Source of the DNA: CAWDAQ01 sp963800325
GTDB lineage: Bacteria; Actinomycetota; Actinomycetes; Actinomycetales; Dermatophilaceae
Length of the DNA stretch: 64,000 bases
NCBI GenBank assembly: GCA_963800325.1
Contig: CAWDAQ010000005.1
Span: 620,001-684,000 of the forward strand
Direction of reading: 5' to 3'
The notes beneath the pieces are model-generated. The model made no database searches and was not told where the DNA came from. It saw nothing but the letters and a program-made list of their open reading frames with translations. Shown here piece after piece: positions 1 through 8,429 of this stretch. The position numbers and the translations under genes are program-made. Within the stretch, counting starts at the first letter, position 1; each line of letters starts with the position of its first letter.

Positions 1-718
1 GCTCGTCGATCGGGTGACCGGCGACGATCGGGGCCGCGCCGGCGGCCTGGAAGCCCCACATGCGCGGCAGCCGCGTGGCGGGGCCACCCGGGACCCCCTC
101 GAGGCCGGGGTCGCGGACGTACTCCCGGTACCCCCGCCAGTAGGCGGTGATGTTCCCGGCGTTGCCGACCGGCAGGCAGTGGATGTCGGGGGCGTCACCG
201 AGGGCGTCGACGACCTCGAACGCGGCGGTCTTCTGCCCCTCGATCCGCGCGGGGTTGACGCTGTTGACGAGCTCGACCGGGTAGGCCTCGGCGAGCTTGC
301 GGGCCAGGGTGAGACAGTCGTCGAAGTTCCCCTCGACCTGCAGCAGCGTCGCCCCGTGGGCGATCGCCTGGCTCAGCTTGCCCATCGCGATCTTGCCGTC
401 GGGGACGAGCACACCGCACGTCATGCCCGCCTTGGTCGCGTACGCGGCCGCGCTCGCGCTCGTGTTGCCCGTGCTCGCGCAGATGACCGCCCGGGCGCCC
501 TGGCCCGCCGCGAGCGAGATCGCCGCCGTCATCCCCCGGTCCTTGAAGGACCCCGTCGGGTTGAGGCCCTCGAACTTGACCCAGACGCTCGCCCCGACGA
601 GCTCGGAGAGGTGCTCGGCGTGGATGAGCGGGGTCCCGCCCTCCAGCAGCGTCACCACCGGCGAGCCCGCGAGCAGCGGGAGACGGTCGGCGTACTCCCG
701 GAGCACGCCCTGCCACAT
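1..718 (-). CDS. thrC: Threonine synthase, C-terminus cut by window edge
   Basis: Converts O-phosphohomoserine to threonine with PLP, the last step of threonine synthesis in the cytoplasm. The visible N-terminal 239 residues hold the fold-type II PLP site: SFKDRGM with the Schiff-base lysine near residue 59, then an ASTGNTSAS phosphate-binding loop. The family is about 350 residues, so roughly a third is missing to the left. It follows hom directly; an in-frame GTG at 727 lies one base after the hom stop and is an equally possible start to the ATG at 718 chosen here. The close spacing implies co-transcription and translational coupling with hom. Confidence 0.95.
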   Translation of the reverse strand, partial: MWQGVLREYADRLPLLAGSPVVTLLEGGTPLIHAEHLSELVGASVWVKFEGLNPTGSFKDRGMTAAISLAAGQGARAVICASTGNTSASAAAYATKAGMTCGVLVPDGKIAMGKLSQAIAHGATLLQVEGNFDDCLTLARKLAEAYPVELVNSVNPARIEGQKTAAFEVVDALGDAPDIHCLPVGNAGNITAYWRGYREYVRDPGLEGVPGGPATRLPRMWGFQAAGAAPIVAGHPIDE

Positions 719-728
719 CCGGGCCACG

Positions 729-2075
729 TCAGAGCCCTTCCACGCGCATGACCGAGGTCACCTCGTTGACCGTCTCCAGCCCGGCGAGGGCGTCGACGGT
801 CGCGGCGAGCGCGGCGTCGGGGGCGGTGTGGGTCACGACGACGAGGCTCGCCATCGAGGTCGGGACGCCCTCGCCGTCCTCGTCGGTGACGACCTGCTGG
901 CGCACCGTCTCGATCGAGACCCCGTGCTCGGCGAACGCCGTCGCGACCTGCGCGAGCACTCCGGGACGGTCGGCGACGTCGAGGCTGATGTGGTACCGCG
1001 TCAGCGCCCGGCCCATGTCGAGCACGGGCAGGTCGGCGTAGGCCGACTCGCGGGGGCCGTGGCCACCGGCGCGCCGGTGGCGGGCGACGGCGACGACGTC
1101 GCCGAGCACGGCCGACGCGGTCGGGTCCCCACCGGCGCCCTGGCCGTAGAACATGAGGTGGCCGGCGGCGTCGGCCTCGACGAACACGGCGTTGTAGGCC
1201 TCCCGGACCGACGCGAGCGGGTGGGTCCTGGGGATCATGGCCGGGTGGACGCGGACGCTGACGCCCTCGGCGCCGTCCTCGCCGGTGACCCGCTCGCAGA
1301 TCGAGAGGAGCTTGACGACGGCGTCCATCTCCTGGGCGGCGGCGATGTCGGCGGCGGTGACGTCGGCGATCCCCTCGCGGTGGACCTGGGCCCCGCTGAC
1401 GCGGGTGTGGAACGCGAGCGAGGCGAGCAGCGCCGCCTTCGCCGCGGCGTCGAACCCCTCGAGGTCGGCGGTCGGGTCGGCCTCGGCGTAGCCGAGCGCC
1501 TGGGCCTGCTCCACGGTCTCGCTGAACCCGGCGCCGGTGGAGTCCATCTTGTCGAGGACGAAGTTCGTCGTCCCGTTGACGATGCCGAGCACCTTGCGGA
1601 CGTGGTCCCCGGCGAGGGACTCCCGGATGGGCCGGAGGATGGGGATGGCGCCTGCGACGGCGGCCTCGTAGTACAGGTCGACCCCGCCGGCGTCCGCGGC
1701 GGCGTAGAGGGCCGGGCCGTCCTCGGCGAGCAGCGCCTTGTTCGCGGTGACGACCGACGCCCCGTGCTCCATCGCGCGCAGGATGAGCCCCCGGGCCGGC
1801 TCGATGCCGCCGATGACCTCGACGACGATGTCGGCGCGGGTGACGAGGTCCTCGGCATCGGTGGTGAACAGCTCCGGGTCCACGCCCGTGGCCGAGCGGT
1901 CCCGACCGGGCCGCCGGACAGCGACGCCGACGAGCTCGAGCGGGACCCCGACGCGGGCGGCGAGGTCGGCGGCGTGGCCGGTCAGCATGGTCGCGACGGC
2001 CGAGCCGACGACGCCGCAGCCGAGCAGCGCGACCCGAAGCGGGGCGTCCGGGGTCTCCCCGTCCGTGGGTGGCAT
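729..2075 (-). CDS. hom: Homoserine dehydrogenase
   Basis: Reduces aspartate semialdehyde to homoserine, feeding threonine and methionine synthesis. The 448-residue protein has an N-terminal Rossmann motif GCGVVGSAV, the central NGTTNFVLDKM stretch typical of homoserine dehydrogenase, and a C-terminal ACT domain (DRPGVLAQVATAF region) that normally senses threonine. The ATG at 2075 was chosen because a TAGGAGG ribosome site, overlapping the lysA stop codon, sits about ten bases upstream; a longer frame reaching 2123 would run into lysA. The gene lies between lysA and thrC in one minus-strand operon. Confidence 0.96.
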   Translation of the reverse strand: MPPTDGETPDAPLRVALLGCGVVGSAVATMLTGHAADLAARVGVPLELVGVAVRRPGRDRSATGVDPELFTTDAEDLVTRADIVVEVIGGIEPARGLILRAMEHGASVVTANKALLAEDGPALYAAADAGGVDLYYEAAVAGAIPILRPIRESLAGDHVRKVLGIVNGTTNFVLDKMDSTGAGFSETVEQAQALGYAEADPTADLEGFDAAAKAALLASLAFHTRVSGAQVHREGIADVTAADIAAAQEMDAVVKLLSICERVTGEDGAEGVSVRVHPAMIPRTHPLASVREAYNAVFVEADAAGHLMFYGQGAGGDPTASAVLGDVVAVARHRRAGGHGPRESAYADLPVLDMGRALTRYHISLDVADRPGVLAQVATAFAEHGVSIETVRQQVVTDEDGEGVPTSMASLVVVTHTAPDAALAATVDALAGLETVNEVTSVMRVEGL

Positions 2076-2091
2076 GGGTGGGCGGTTCCTC

Positions 2092-3519
2092 CTAGTCGAC
2101 GTCGAGCGCGAGCAGGTCCTCAATCCTCTCGCGACGCACGATGACCCGCGCCGCGCCGTCTCGCACAGCGATCACGGGCGGGCGCGGGGTGTGGTTGTAC
2201 TGGCTGGACAGGGCCCGGCAGTAGGCGCCGGTCCCGGGGACGGCGACGAGGTCGCCCGGGGCGATGTCCCCGGCGACGAACTCGTCGAGGACGACGATGT
2301 CGCCGGCCTCGCAGTGCCGCCCGACGACCCGGCCGAGGACGGGGGGTGCGTCGCTGGCACGCGAGGCGAGCGTGCACGAGTAGTCGGCCTCGTACAGCGC
2401 GGGCCGGATGTTGTCGCTCATCCCGCCGTCGACGCTGACGTAGACCCGGGCGCCGGCGTTGTCGAGGACGACGGTCTTGACGGTGCCGACCTCGTAGAGG
2501 GTGAACGTGCTCGGGCCCGCGACGGCGCGACCCGGCTCGACCGAGATCCGCGGGACGGCCACGCCGTTCGCCCGGCACTCGCGGGCGACGATGTCGGCCA
2601 TCCCGGCCGCGAGGTCGCGCGGGGGAAGCGGGTCGTGCTCGGTGGTGTACGCGATCCCGAAGCCGCCGCCGAGGTCGAGCTCGGGCAGCTCGACCCCGTG
2701 CTCGGCGGCCACGGCGGCGTGCAGCCCGAGCACCCGGCGGGCGGAGACCTCGAAGGCGGAGGTGTCGAAGATCTGGGAGCCGATGTGGCTGTGCAGCCCG
2801 AGCAGCCGCATCCGGGGGTGGGCCAGCACCCGCCGGACCGCCTCGGCGGCGTCGCCGTCGGCGAGCGAGAGCCCGAACTTCTGGTCCTCGTGCGCTGTCG
2901 CGATGAACTCGTGCGTGTGTGCCTCGACCCCGACGGTGACCCGGACCATGACCGGGGCGGTGACGCCGAGCTCCTCGGCGACCGCGCCGATCCGGTCGAT
3001 CTCGGTGAAGGAGTCGACGATGATCCGCCCCACCCCGTGCTCGAGGGCGGCCCGGATCTCGGCCGGCGTCTTGTTGTTGCCGTGCATCCCGATCCGGCCC
3101 CCGGGCAGGCCGGCACGGACCGCGACCGCGAGCTCGCCGCCGGTGCAGACGTCGAGCCGCAGGCCGTCCTCGTGGATCCAGCGGGCGACCTCCGTGCAGA
3201 GGAACGCCTTGCCCGCGTAGTAGACGTCCGCCCCGCCGCAGAGGTCGGCGAAGACCTCGGCGTAGGTGTCCCGGAACTCCCGGGCGCGGGCGCGGAAGTC
3301 CTCCTCGTCGACGACGTAGGCGGGGGTGCCGAACTCGACGGCGAGGTCGCTGGAACGGACCCCGCCGACGGTGAGCACGCCCTCCTCGTCGCGCCGGACC
3401 GTCCGGGCCCACAGCTGGGGGACGAGGTCGTTGACGTCGTGGGGACGACTCAGCCAGGCCGGCGAGGGGGCGGAGTGGTAGCCGTCGGCGTGGAGCGCCC
3501 CGGCCTCGTGCGCGCGCAC
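2092..3519 (-). CDS. lysA: Diaminopimelate decarboxylase
   Basis: PLP enzyme that decarboxylates meso-diaminopimelate to lysine. The 475-residue product carries the alanine-racemase-like barrel with YYAGKAF (PLP lysine), the HSHIGSQI and GGGFGI motifs, EPGR, and the C-terminal YCRALSSQYNHTPRP segment characteristic of actinobacterial LysA. The start is a GTG at 3519, seven bases after the argS stop, which gives the conserved VRAHEAGALHADGYHS N-terminus; the longer open frame to 3903 overlaps argS and is rejected. It is co-transcribed with argS and hom, as in many actinobacteria. Confidence 0.95.
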   Translation of the reverse strand: MRAHEAGALHADGYHSAPSPAWLSRPHDVNDLVPQLWARTVRRDEEGVLTVGGVRSSDLAVEFGTPAYVVDEEDFRARAREFRDTYAEVFADLCGGADVYYAGKAFLCTEVARWIHEDGLRLDVCTGGELAVAVRAGLPGGRIGMHGNNKTPAEIRAALEHGVGRIIVDSFTEIDRIGAVAEELGVTAPVMVRVTVGVEAHTHEFIATAHEDQKFGLSLADGDAAEAVRRVLAHPRMRLLGLHSHIGSQIFDTSAFEVSARRVLGLHAAVAAEHGVELPELDLGGGFGIAYTTEHDPLPPRDLAAGMADIVARECRANGVAVPRISVEPGRAVAGPSTFTLYEVGTVKTVVLDNAGARVYVSVDGGMSDNIRPALYEADYSCTLASRASDAPPVLGRVVGRHCEAGDIVVLDEFVAGDIAPGDLVAVPGTGAYCRALSSQYNHTPRPPVIAVRDGAARVIVRRERIEDLLALDVD

Positions 3520-3526
3520 CGGCCGG

Positions 3527-5173
3527 TCACATCCGCTCGGGCGCGGAGACGCCGAGCAGGTCGAGGCCGTTCGCGAGCACGGTCCGGGTCGCGTCGTTGA
3601 GCCACAGCCGGCTGCGGTGGAGGTCGGTGACCTCCTCCTCGGCCGAGGTGGGACGGACCCGACACGTGTCGTACCACTTGTGGAAGCGGCCGGCGAGCCC
3701 CTCGAGGTAGCGGGCGACCCGGTGCGGCTCGCGCAGCTGCGCGGCCTGGGCCACGACCCGGGGGAAGTCGCCGAGGTTGGCCAGCAGTGCCGCCTCGGTG
3801 GGGTCCGAGAGCAGCGCCGGGTCGAACCCGTCCTCGCGCCGGACACCGTCCTCGGCCGCGAGCCGGGCGACGTTCGCGGTCCGCGCGTGGGCGTACTGGA
3901 CATAGAAGACGGGGTTGTCGTTGGTCTGCCGGCGCAGGTCCTCGCCGTCGAGGGAGAGCGGGCTCTCCGCGGGGTAGCGGGCGAGGCTGTAGCGCACGGC
4001 GTCGGTGCCGATCCACGCGATGAGGTCGCGCAGCTCGATGATGTTGCCCGCGCGCTTGGACAGCTTCGCGCCGCCGAGGTTGACCAGCTGGCCGATCTTG
4101 ACCTCGATGTTGCGGTCCATGTCGTCCCCGGCGCACGCCGCGATCGCCCGGAGGCGGCCCACGTACCCGTGGTGGTCGGCGCCGAGGAGGTAGATCTTCT
4201 CGTCGAACCCGCGGTCCTTCTTGCTCAGGTAGTACGCGGCGTCCGCGGCGAAGTACGTCGGCTCGCCGGTGGCCCGCACGAGCACCCGGTCCTTGTCGTC
4301 GCCGAAGTCGGTCGTGCGCAGCCAGGTCGCGCCGTCCTCGGTGTAGACGTGGCCCTGCTCGCGCAGCCGCTCCACTGCCCGCTCGACCCAGCCGCCGTCG
4401 TGGAGGGTGGCCTCGGAGAACCACACGTCGAAGTGGACCCCGAAGTCGGCGAGGGTGGCGCGGATGTCCTCGAGCTGGGCGGCGTACCCGAGCTCGCGGG
4501 CGAGCGCGAGCGCCTCCTGCGCAGGCAGGTCGAGCAGGTCGGGTCGCTGCCCGAGGGCGACCTTGGCCAGGTCGTCGACGTAGCCGCCGGGGTAGCCGCC
4601 CTCGGGGACCTCCTCGCCCCGGGCGCGGGCGAGGACGCTCGCGCCGAACACGTCCATCTGGGACCCGGCGTCGTTGACGTAGTACTCCGCGGTGACGTCG
4701 GCACCGGACGCGACGAGGAGCCGGCGCATCGAGTCCCCCAGGGCGGCCCACCGGGTGTGGCCGATGTGCAGCGGGCCGGTGGGGTTGGCCGAGACGAACT
4801 CGACGTTGATGACGTGGCCGGCCTCGGAGTCGTTGCGGCCGTACCCGGGGCCGGCGCTGACCACCGCGCGGGCGAGCTCGCCCGCGCTCGCGGCCTCGAG
4901 GGTGATGTTGAGGAACCCGGGCCCGGCGACGTCGACCTCGGCGATCCCCGCCACCTCGCGCAGCCGGGACGCGAGCGTCGCGGCGAGGTCCCGTGGGGGC
5001 ATCCCCGCCGACTTCGCGAGCTGCATCGCGACGTTCGTCGACCAGTCGCCGTGGTCGGCGTTCCGCGGGCGCTCGACGCGGACCTCGTCGGGGACGGCGA
5101 GGTCGGCCTCACCGGCGGCGACGGTGTCGGCGAGCGCGCTGCGGATCGCGGAGGTGAGCTCTTCGGGGGTCAC
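3527..5173 (-). CDS. argS: Arginyl-tRNA synthetase
   Basis: Class I synthetase that charges tRNA-Arg. The 548-residue protein has the N-terminal additional domain, HIGH signature at residues 136-139 (GPLHIGHTRW), the KLSKR loop (AKLSKRAGN) and the C-terminal DALR anticodon-binding domain. Length is normal for the family. It heads the argS-lysA-hom-thrC operon, an arrangement found widely in Actinobacteria; a receiver-domain gene ends only ten bases upstream on the same strand. A tRNA-Arg gene lies about 500 bases away, though on the other strand. Confidence 0.97.
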   Translation of the reverse strand: MTPEELTSAIRSALADTVAAGEADLAVPDEVRVERPRNADHGDWSTNVAMQLAKSAGMPPRDLAATLASRLREVAGIAEVDVAGPGFLNITLEAASAGELARAVVSAGPGYGRNDSEAGHVINVEFVSANPTGPLHIGHTRWAALGDSMRRLLVASGADVTAEYYVNDAGSQMDVFGASVLARARGEEVPEGGYPGGYVDDLAKVALGQRPDLLDLPAQEALALARELGYAAQLEDIRATLADFGVHFDVWFSEATLHDGGWVERAVERLREQGHVYTEDGATWLRTTDFGDDKDRVLVRATGEPTYFAADAAYYLSKKDRGFDEKIYLLGADHHGYVGRLRAIAACAGDDMDRNIEVKIGQLVNLGGAKLSKRAGNIIELRDLIAWIGTDAVRYSLARYPAESPLSLDGEDLRRQTNDNPVFYVQYAHARTANVARLAAEDGVRREDGFDPALLSDPTEAALLANLGDFPRVVAQAAQLREPHRVARYLEGLAGRFHKWYDTCRVRPTSAEEEVTDLHRSRLWLNDATRTVLANGLDLLGVSAPERM

Positions 5174-5183
5174 CCCGGCAAGT

Positions 5184-5603
5184 CTAGGGTCCGGGCGCCG
5201 GCGTTCCCGCGTGGCCCACGAAGCGGACGACGACGTCGACGAGGTCGTCCGGGTCGAAGGGCTTGGAGAGGAAGGCGTTGCACCCCGCGGCGCGCGCCTG
5301 CTCCCGGTCGTGGTGCTGCGTGGACGCGGTGACCATGACGACCGGCAGGTCCTCGAGCGCGTGGACCTCGCGGATCCGGGCGATGGTCCACCAGCCGTCC
5401 CGCGGGGTCATGGCCGCGTCGAGCAGGACGAGGTCGGCACGACCCGCAGCCGGGTCGGTGAGCCGCTCGACGAGGCAGGCCCCGTCGTCGTACTCCTCCA
5501 CCCCGAACCCCTCGAGCTCGAGGTTGATCCGGATGAGCCGTCGGATGTGCTCGGTGTCGTCGCACACGAGCACGACCGGGTGGTCCGAGGCCCCGGATTC
5601 CAT
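5184..5603 (-). CDS. Stand-alone response regulator receiver protein
   Basis: A 139-residue CheY-like receiver domain with no output domain. The acidic pair DD sits near residues 15-16, the phospho-acceptor aspartate near residue 62 (VLLDAAM), then VMVTAS with the switch threonine/serine and the conserved lysine in FLSKPF. ATG at 5603 is preferred; a GTG at 5612 is in frame. No histidine kinase is nearby, so its partner is unknown. It is ten bases upstream of argS on the same strand and may share its transcript. Such orphan receivers usually act by protein contact after phosphorylation. Confidence 0.88.
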   Translation of the reverse strand: MESGASDHPVVLVCDDTEHIRRLIRINLELEGFGVEEYDDGACLVERLTDPAAGRADLVLLDAAMTPRDGWWTIARIREVHALEDLPVVMVTASTQHHDREQARAAGCNAFLSKPFDPDDLVDVVVRFVGHAGTPAPGP

Positions 5604-5680
5604 GCCCAGCACTCTAGGCTGCTAGGCTCGCCGAGCACTCCGAAACGGGGTGAATCGGGGCCCGCCGGAGTGCGGGACCT

Positions 5681-5755
5681 GCCCCCGTAGCTCAGGGGAT
5701 AGAGCACCGCCCTCCGGAGGCGGGAGCGCAGGTTCGAATCCTGCCGGGGGCACCA
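5681..5755 (+). tRNA. tRNA-Arg, anticodon CCG
   Basis: Clover-leaf read by eye: acceptor GCCCCCG (5681-5687) pairs with CGGGGGC (5745-5751), discriminator A at 5752 and genomically encoded CCA at 5753-5755. The anticodon stem CCGCC/GGCGG encloses the seven-base loop 5712-5718 with anticodon CCG at 5714-5716, which reads CGG. The T-arm contains GGTTCGAATCC. This is a common codon in such G+C-rich genomes. Confidence 0.95.
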
Positions 5756-5779
5756 TGTGATGTCTCGGGACATCGGCAC

Positions 5780-5809
5780 AGCCCGGACCCACGTCGTGTG
5801 GTTCGGGCT
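5780..5809 (+). terminator. Hairpin 3' of tRNA-Arg
   Basis: Starting 25 bases after the tRNA, AGCCCGGACCCAC and GTGTGGTTCGGGCT form an interrupted stem of about twelve pairs with a short loop. No long T-run follows, which is usual for high-G+C actinobacterial terminators. It probably ends the tRNA transcript before the sulfatase gene; the remaining bases to 5996 hold no gene I can support. Confidence 0.45.
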
Positions 5810-5996
5810 CTGTTCACGCCGGGGCCCTCTGCTGCCGTGGTTTCGGCGGGCGAGGTCGAGGAGGAGGCCGCCCACGGCGGGGCCACGCCGTCCCCGGCGC
5901 CGCTCATCCCGTCGGGGTGATGCCGCCCGCGGGCCCCCGCGCCGACGATGGGTCGCTGACGGTCGAGGACCGACCGCGACCACCGAGGGGGAAACG

Positions 5997-8363
5997 ATGG
6001 GGACCTCACCTGATCGGCACGCCCGGGCGATGCTGCCCATCCCGGACCGACCTGCTCCGGGACTGACGACCTACGACGCGAAGGACCCGGACACGGCCTT
6101 CCCGCCGATCCGGCCGCTACTGCCCCCGGATGGAGCGCCCAACGTCCTCGTCGTGCTGCTCGACGACGTCGGGTTCGGCGCGCCCAGCGCGTTCGGCGGC
6201 CCGTGCCGGACCCCGACCGCCGAGCGGCTCGCCGCCGGCGGACTGCGCTTCAACCGGTTTCACACCACCGCGCTGTGCGCCCCCACCCGCCAGGCCCTGC
6301 TGACCGGCCGCAACCACCACTCCGTCGGCATGGGGAGCATCACCGAGACCGCGACGTCGGCCCCCGGGAACAGCTCGCTGCGGCCCAACACCAAGGCCCC
6401 GCTGGCGCTGACGCTGCGGCTCAACGGCTACTCCACCGCACAGTTCGGCAAGTGCCACGAGGTGCCGGTCTGGCAGTCCTCCCCGCTGGGCCCGTTCGAC
6501 GCGTGGCCGTCCGGCGGAGGAGGGTTCGAGAAGTTCTACGGCTTCGTCGGCGGCGAGAACAACCAGTGGGACCCTGCGCTCTACGACGGCACGACGCCCG
6601 TCGAGCCGCCCGCCACCCCGGAGGAGGGATACCACCTCACCGAGGACCTCGCCGACCACGCGATCATGTGGATGCGCCAGCAGAAGGCCCTCATGCCCGA
6701 TCGCCCGTTCTTCGTCTACTTCGCACCGGGCGCCACCCACGCGCCACACCACGTCCCCCGGGAGTGGGCCGACCGGTACGCCGGCAGCTTCGACCACGGG
6801 TGGGACGTCCAGCGCGAGCTCACCCACGCCCGGCAGCGGGAGCTGGGGGTCATCCCCCCGGACGCGGAGCTCACGGCCCGTCACGCGGAGATCACCGCCT
6901 GGGAGGACATGCCCGAGGACCTCACCTCGGTGCTCACGCGGGAGATGGAGGTCTACGCCGGCTTCCTCGAGCACACCGACCACCAGGTCGGTCGCGTCGT
7001 CGACGCGCTCGAGGACCTCGGCGTGCTGGAGGACACGCTGGTCTTCTACATCACCGGGGACAACGGCGCCTCGGCCGAGGGCACCATGAACGGCGCCTTC
7101 AACGAGATGGCGAACTTCAACGGCATGGCGAGCCTGGAGACGCCGGAGTTCATGCGCTCAAAGATCGACGAGTTCGGCTCGCCGACGTCCTACAACCACT
7201 ACTCGGTGGGGTGGGCGTGGTCGATGAACACCCCGTTCCAGTGGACCAAGCAGGTGGCGTCGCACTGGGGCGGCACACGCAACGGCACCGTCGTCCACTG
7301 GCCCCGTGGCATCACCGAGCGCGGCGGCCTGCGCAGCCAGTTCACGCACGTCATCGACGTCGCTCCCACGATCCTCGAGGCCGCCGGTCTGCCCGAGCCG
7401 ACGAGCGTCAACGGGGTCCTCCAGTCCCCGATGGAGGGCACGAGCATGCTGTACGCCTTCGACGAGCCCGAGGCGCCGGAGCGCCACGACCTGCAGTACT
7501 TCGAGATGTTCGGCAACCGCGGCATCTACCACAAGGGATGGAGCGCGGTGACGAAGCACCGCACCCCGTGGCTCCTCGTCGGCGGGGAGGTGCCCGCGTT
7601 CGACGACGACGTGTGGGAGCTCTACGACGGCAGGAACGACTACAGCCAGGCCCGCGACCTCGCGGCGGAGCGTCCGGACCTGCTGCACGAGCTCCAGCGG
7701 CTCTGGCTCATCGAGGCGACGAAGTACCAGGTGCTCCCGATGGACGACCGCACCGGGGAACGGCTCAACCCCGAGCTCGCCGGTCGCCCCACGCTCATCC
7801 GCGGCTCGTCGCAGGTGTTCTTCCCCGGCATGGGCCGGCTGTCGGAGAGCAGCGTCATCAGCATCAAGAACAAGTCGTTCTCCGTCACGGCCGAGGTCGA
7901 CGTGCCCGAGAACGGGCTGGAGGGGGTGATCATCGCCCAGGGCGGAGGCTTCGGCGGCTGGGCCGTGTACGCCCGCGGAGGGACCCTGAAGTTCGCCTAC
8001 AACCTGCTCGGCATCCACGAGTTCGTCACCACCGCCGACACCCCGCTCCCCCCGGGGACCCACCGGGTCCGGGTCGAGTTCACCTACGACGGCGGCGGCC
8101 CCGGCAAGGGGGGCGACGTGAGGCTCCACCACGACGACGGCGTCGTCGGCACGGGCCGCGTCGAGGCGACCCAGGCGATGATCTTCTCCGCCGACGAGAC
8201 CACCGACATCGGCTACGAGTCCGGGACCACGGTGGGCTCGGACTACGACTCCCGCACGAGCCACTGCACCGGGCGCATCCGCTGGGTGCGCCTCGACGTC
8301 GGGTCCGACGGTCACGAGGTCGACCCCGAGCACCGGCTGCGCGTCGCGATGTCGCGTCAGTGA
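5997..8363 (+). CDS. Arylsulfatase-type sulfatase (formylglycine-dependent)
   Basis: Hydrolyses sulfate esters; the substrate cannot be told from sequence. The 788-residue protein has the alkaline-phosphatase-like metal site LLDDVGFG near residue 54, the sulfatase signature CAPTRQALLTGR whose cysteine (about residue 94) is normally oxidised to formylglycine, the metal-ligand pair GDNGAS, and a long C-terminal region from about residue 590 (NKSFSVTAEV to the end) resembling the beta-sandwich tail of large actinobacterial and proteobacterial arylsulfatases. No signal peptide is seen, so it is probably cytoplasmic. ATG at 5997 follows GAGGGGG; the open frame extends upstream to 5757 but that part looks non-coding. 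It stands alone beside a tRNA-Arg with no maturation enzyme nearby. Confidence 0.9.
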   Translation: MGTSPDRHARAMLPIPDRPAPGLTTYDAKDPDTAFPPIRPLLPPDGAPNVLVVLLDDVGFGAPSAFGGPCRTPTAERLAAGGLRFNRFHTTALCAPTRQALLTGRNHHSVGMGSITETATSAPGNSSLRPNTKAPLALTLRLNGYSTAQFGKCHEVPVWQSSPLGPFDAWPSGGGGFEKFYGFVGGENNQWDPALYDGTTPVEPPATPEEGYHLTEDLADHAIMWMRQQKALMPDRPFFVYFAPGATHAPHHVPREWADRYAGSFDHGWDVQRELTHARQRELGVIPPDAELTARHAEITAWEDMPEDLTSVLTREMEVYAGFLEHTDHQVGRVVDALEDLGVLEDTLVFYITGDNGASAEGTMNGAFNEMANFNGMASLETPEFMRSKIDEFGSPTSYNHYSVGWAWSMNTPFQWTKQVASHWGGTRNGTVVHWPRGITERGGLRSQFTHVIDVAPTILEAAGLPEPTSVNGVLQSPMEGTSMLYAFDEPEAPERHDLQYFEMFGNRGIYHKGWSAVTKHRTPWLLVGGEVPAFDDDVWELYDGRNDYSQARDLAAERPDLLHELQRLWLIEATKYQVLPMDDRTGERLNPELAGRPTLIRGSSQVFFPGMGRLSESSVISIKNKSFSVTAEVDVPENGLEGVIIAQGGGFGGWAVYARGGTLKFAYNLLGIHEFVTTADTPLPPGTHRVRVEFTYDGGGPGKGGDVRLHHDDGVVGTGRVEATQAMIFSADETTDIGYESGTTVGSDYDSRTSHCTGRIRWVRLDVGSDGHEVDPEHRLRVAMSRQ

Positions 8364-8429
8364 CCTTCTCCCCCGGCGTCCCGCCCCGCTGACCGGCGTC
8401 CGGGGTCGGCCCGGCGCGCCACCGCGGGG

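Noticed and set aside
5757..5996. 80-codon upstream extension of the sulfatase
   Set aside because: Begins two bases after the tRNA CCA, has Arg/Pro-rich noise, and a good ribosome site lies directly before ATG 5997.
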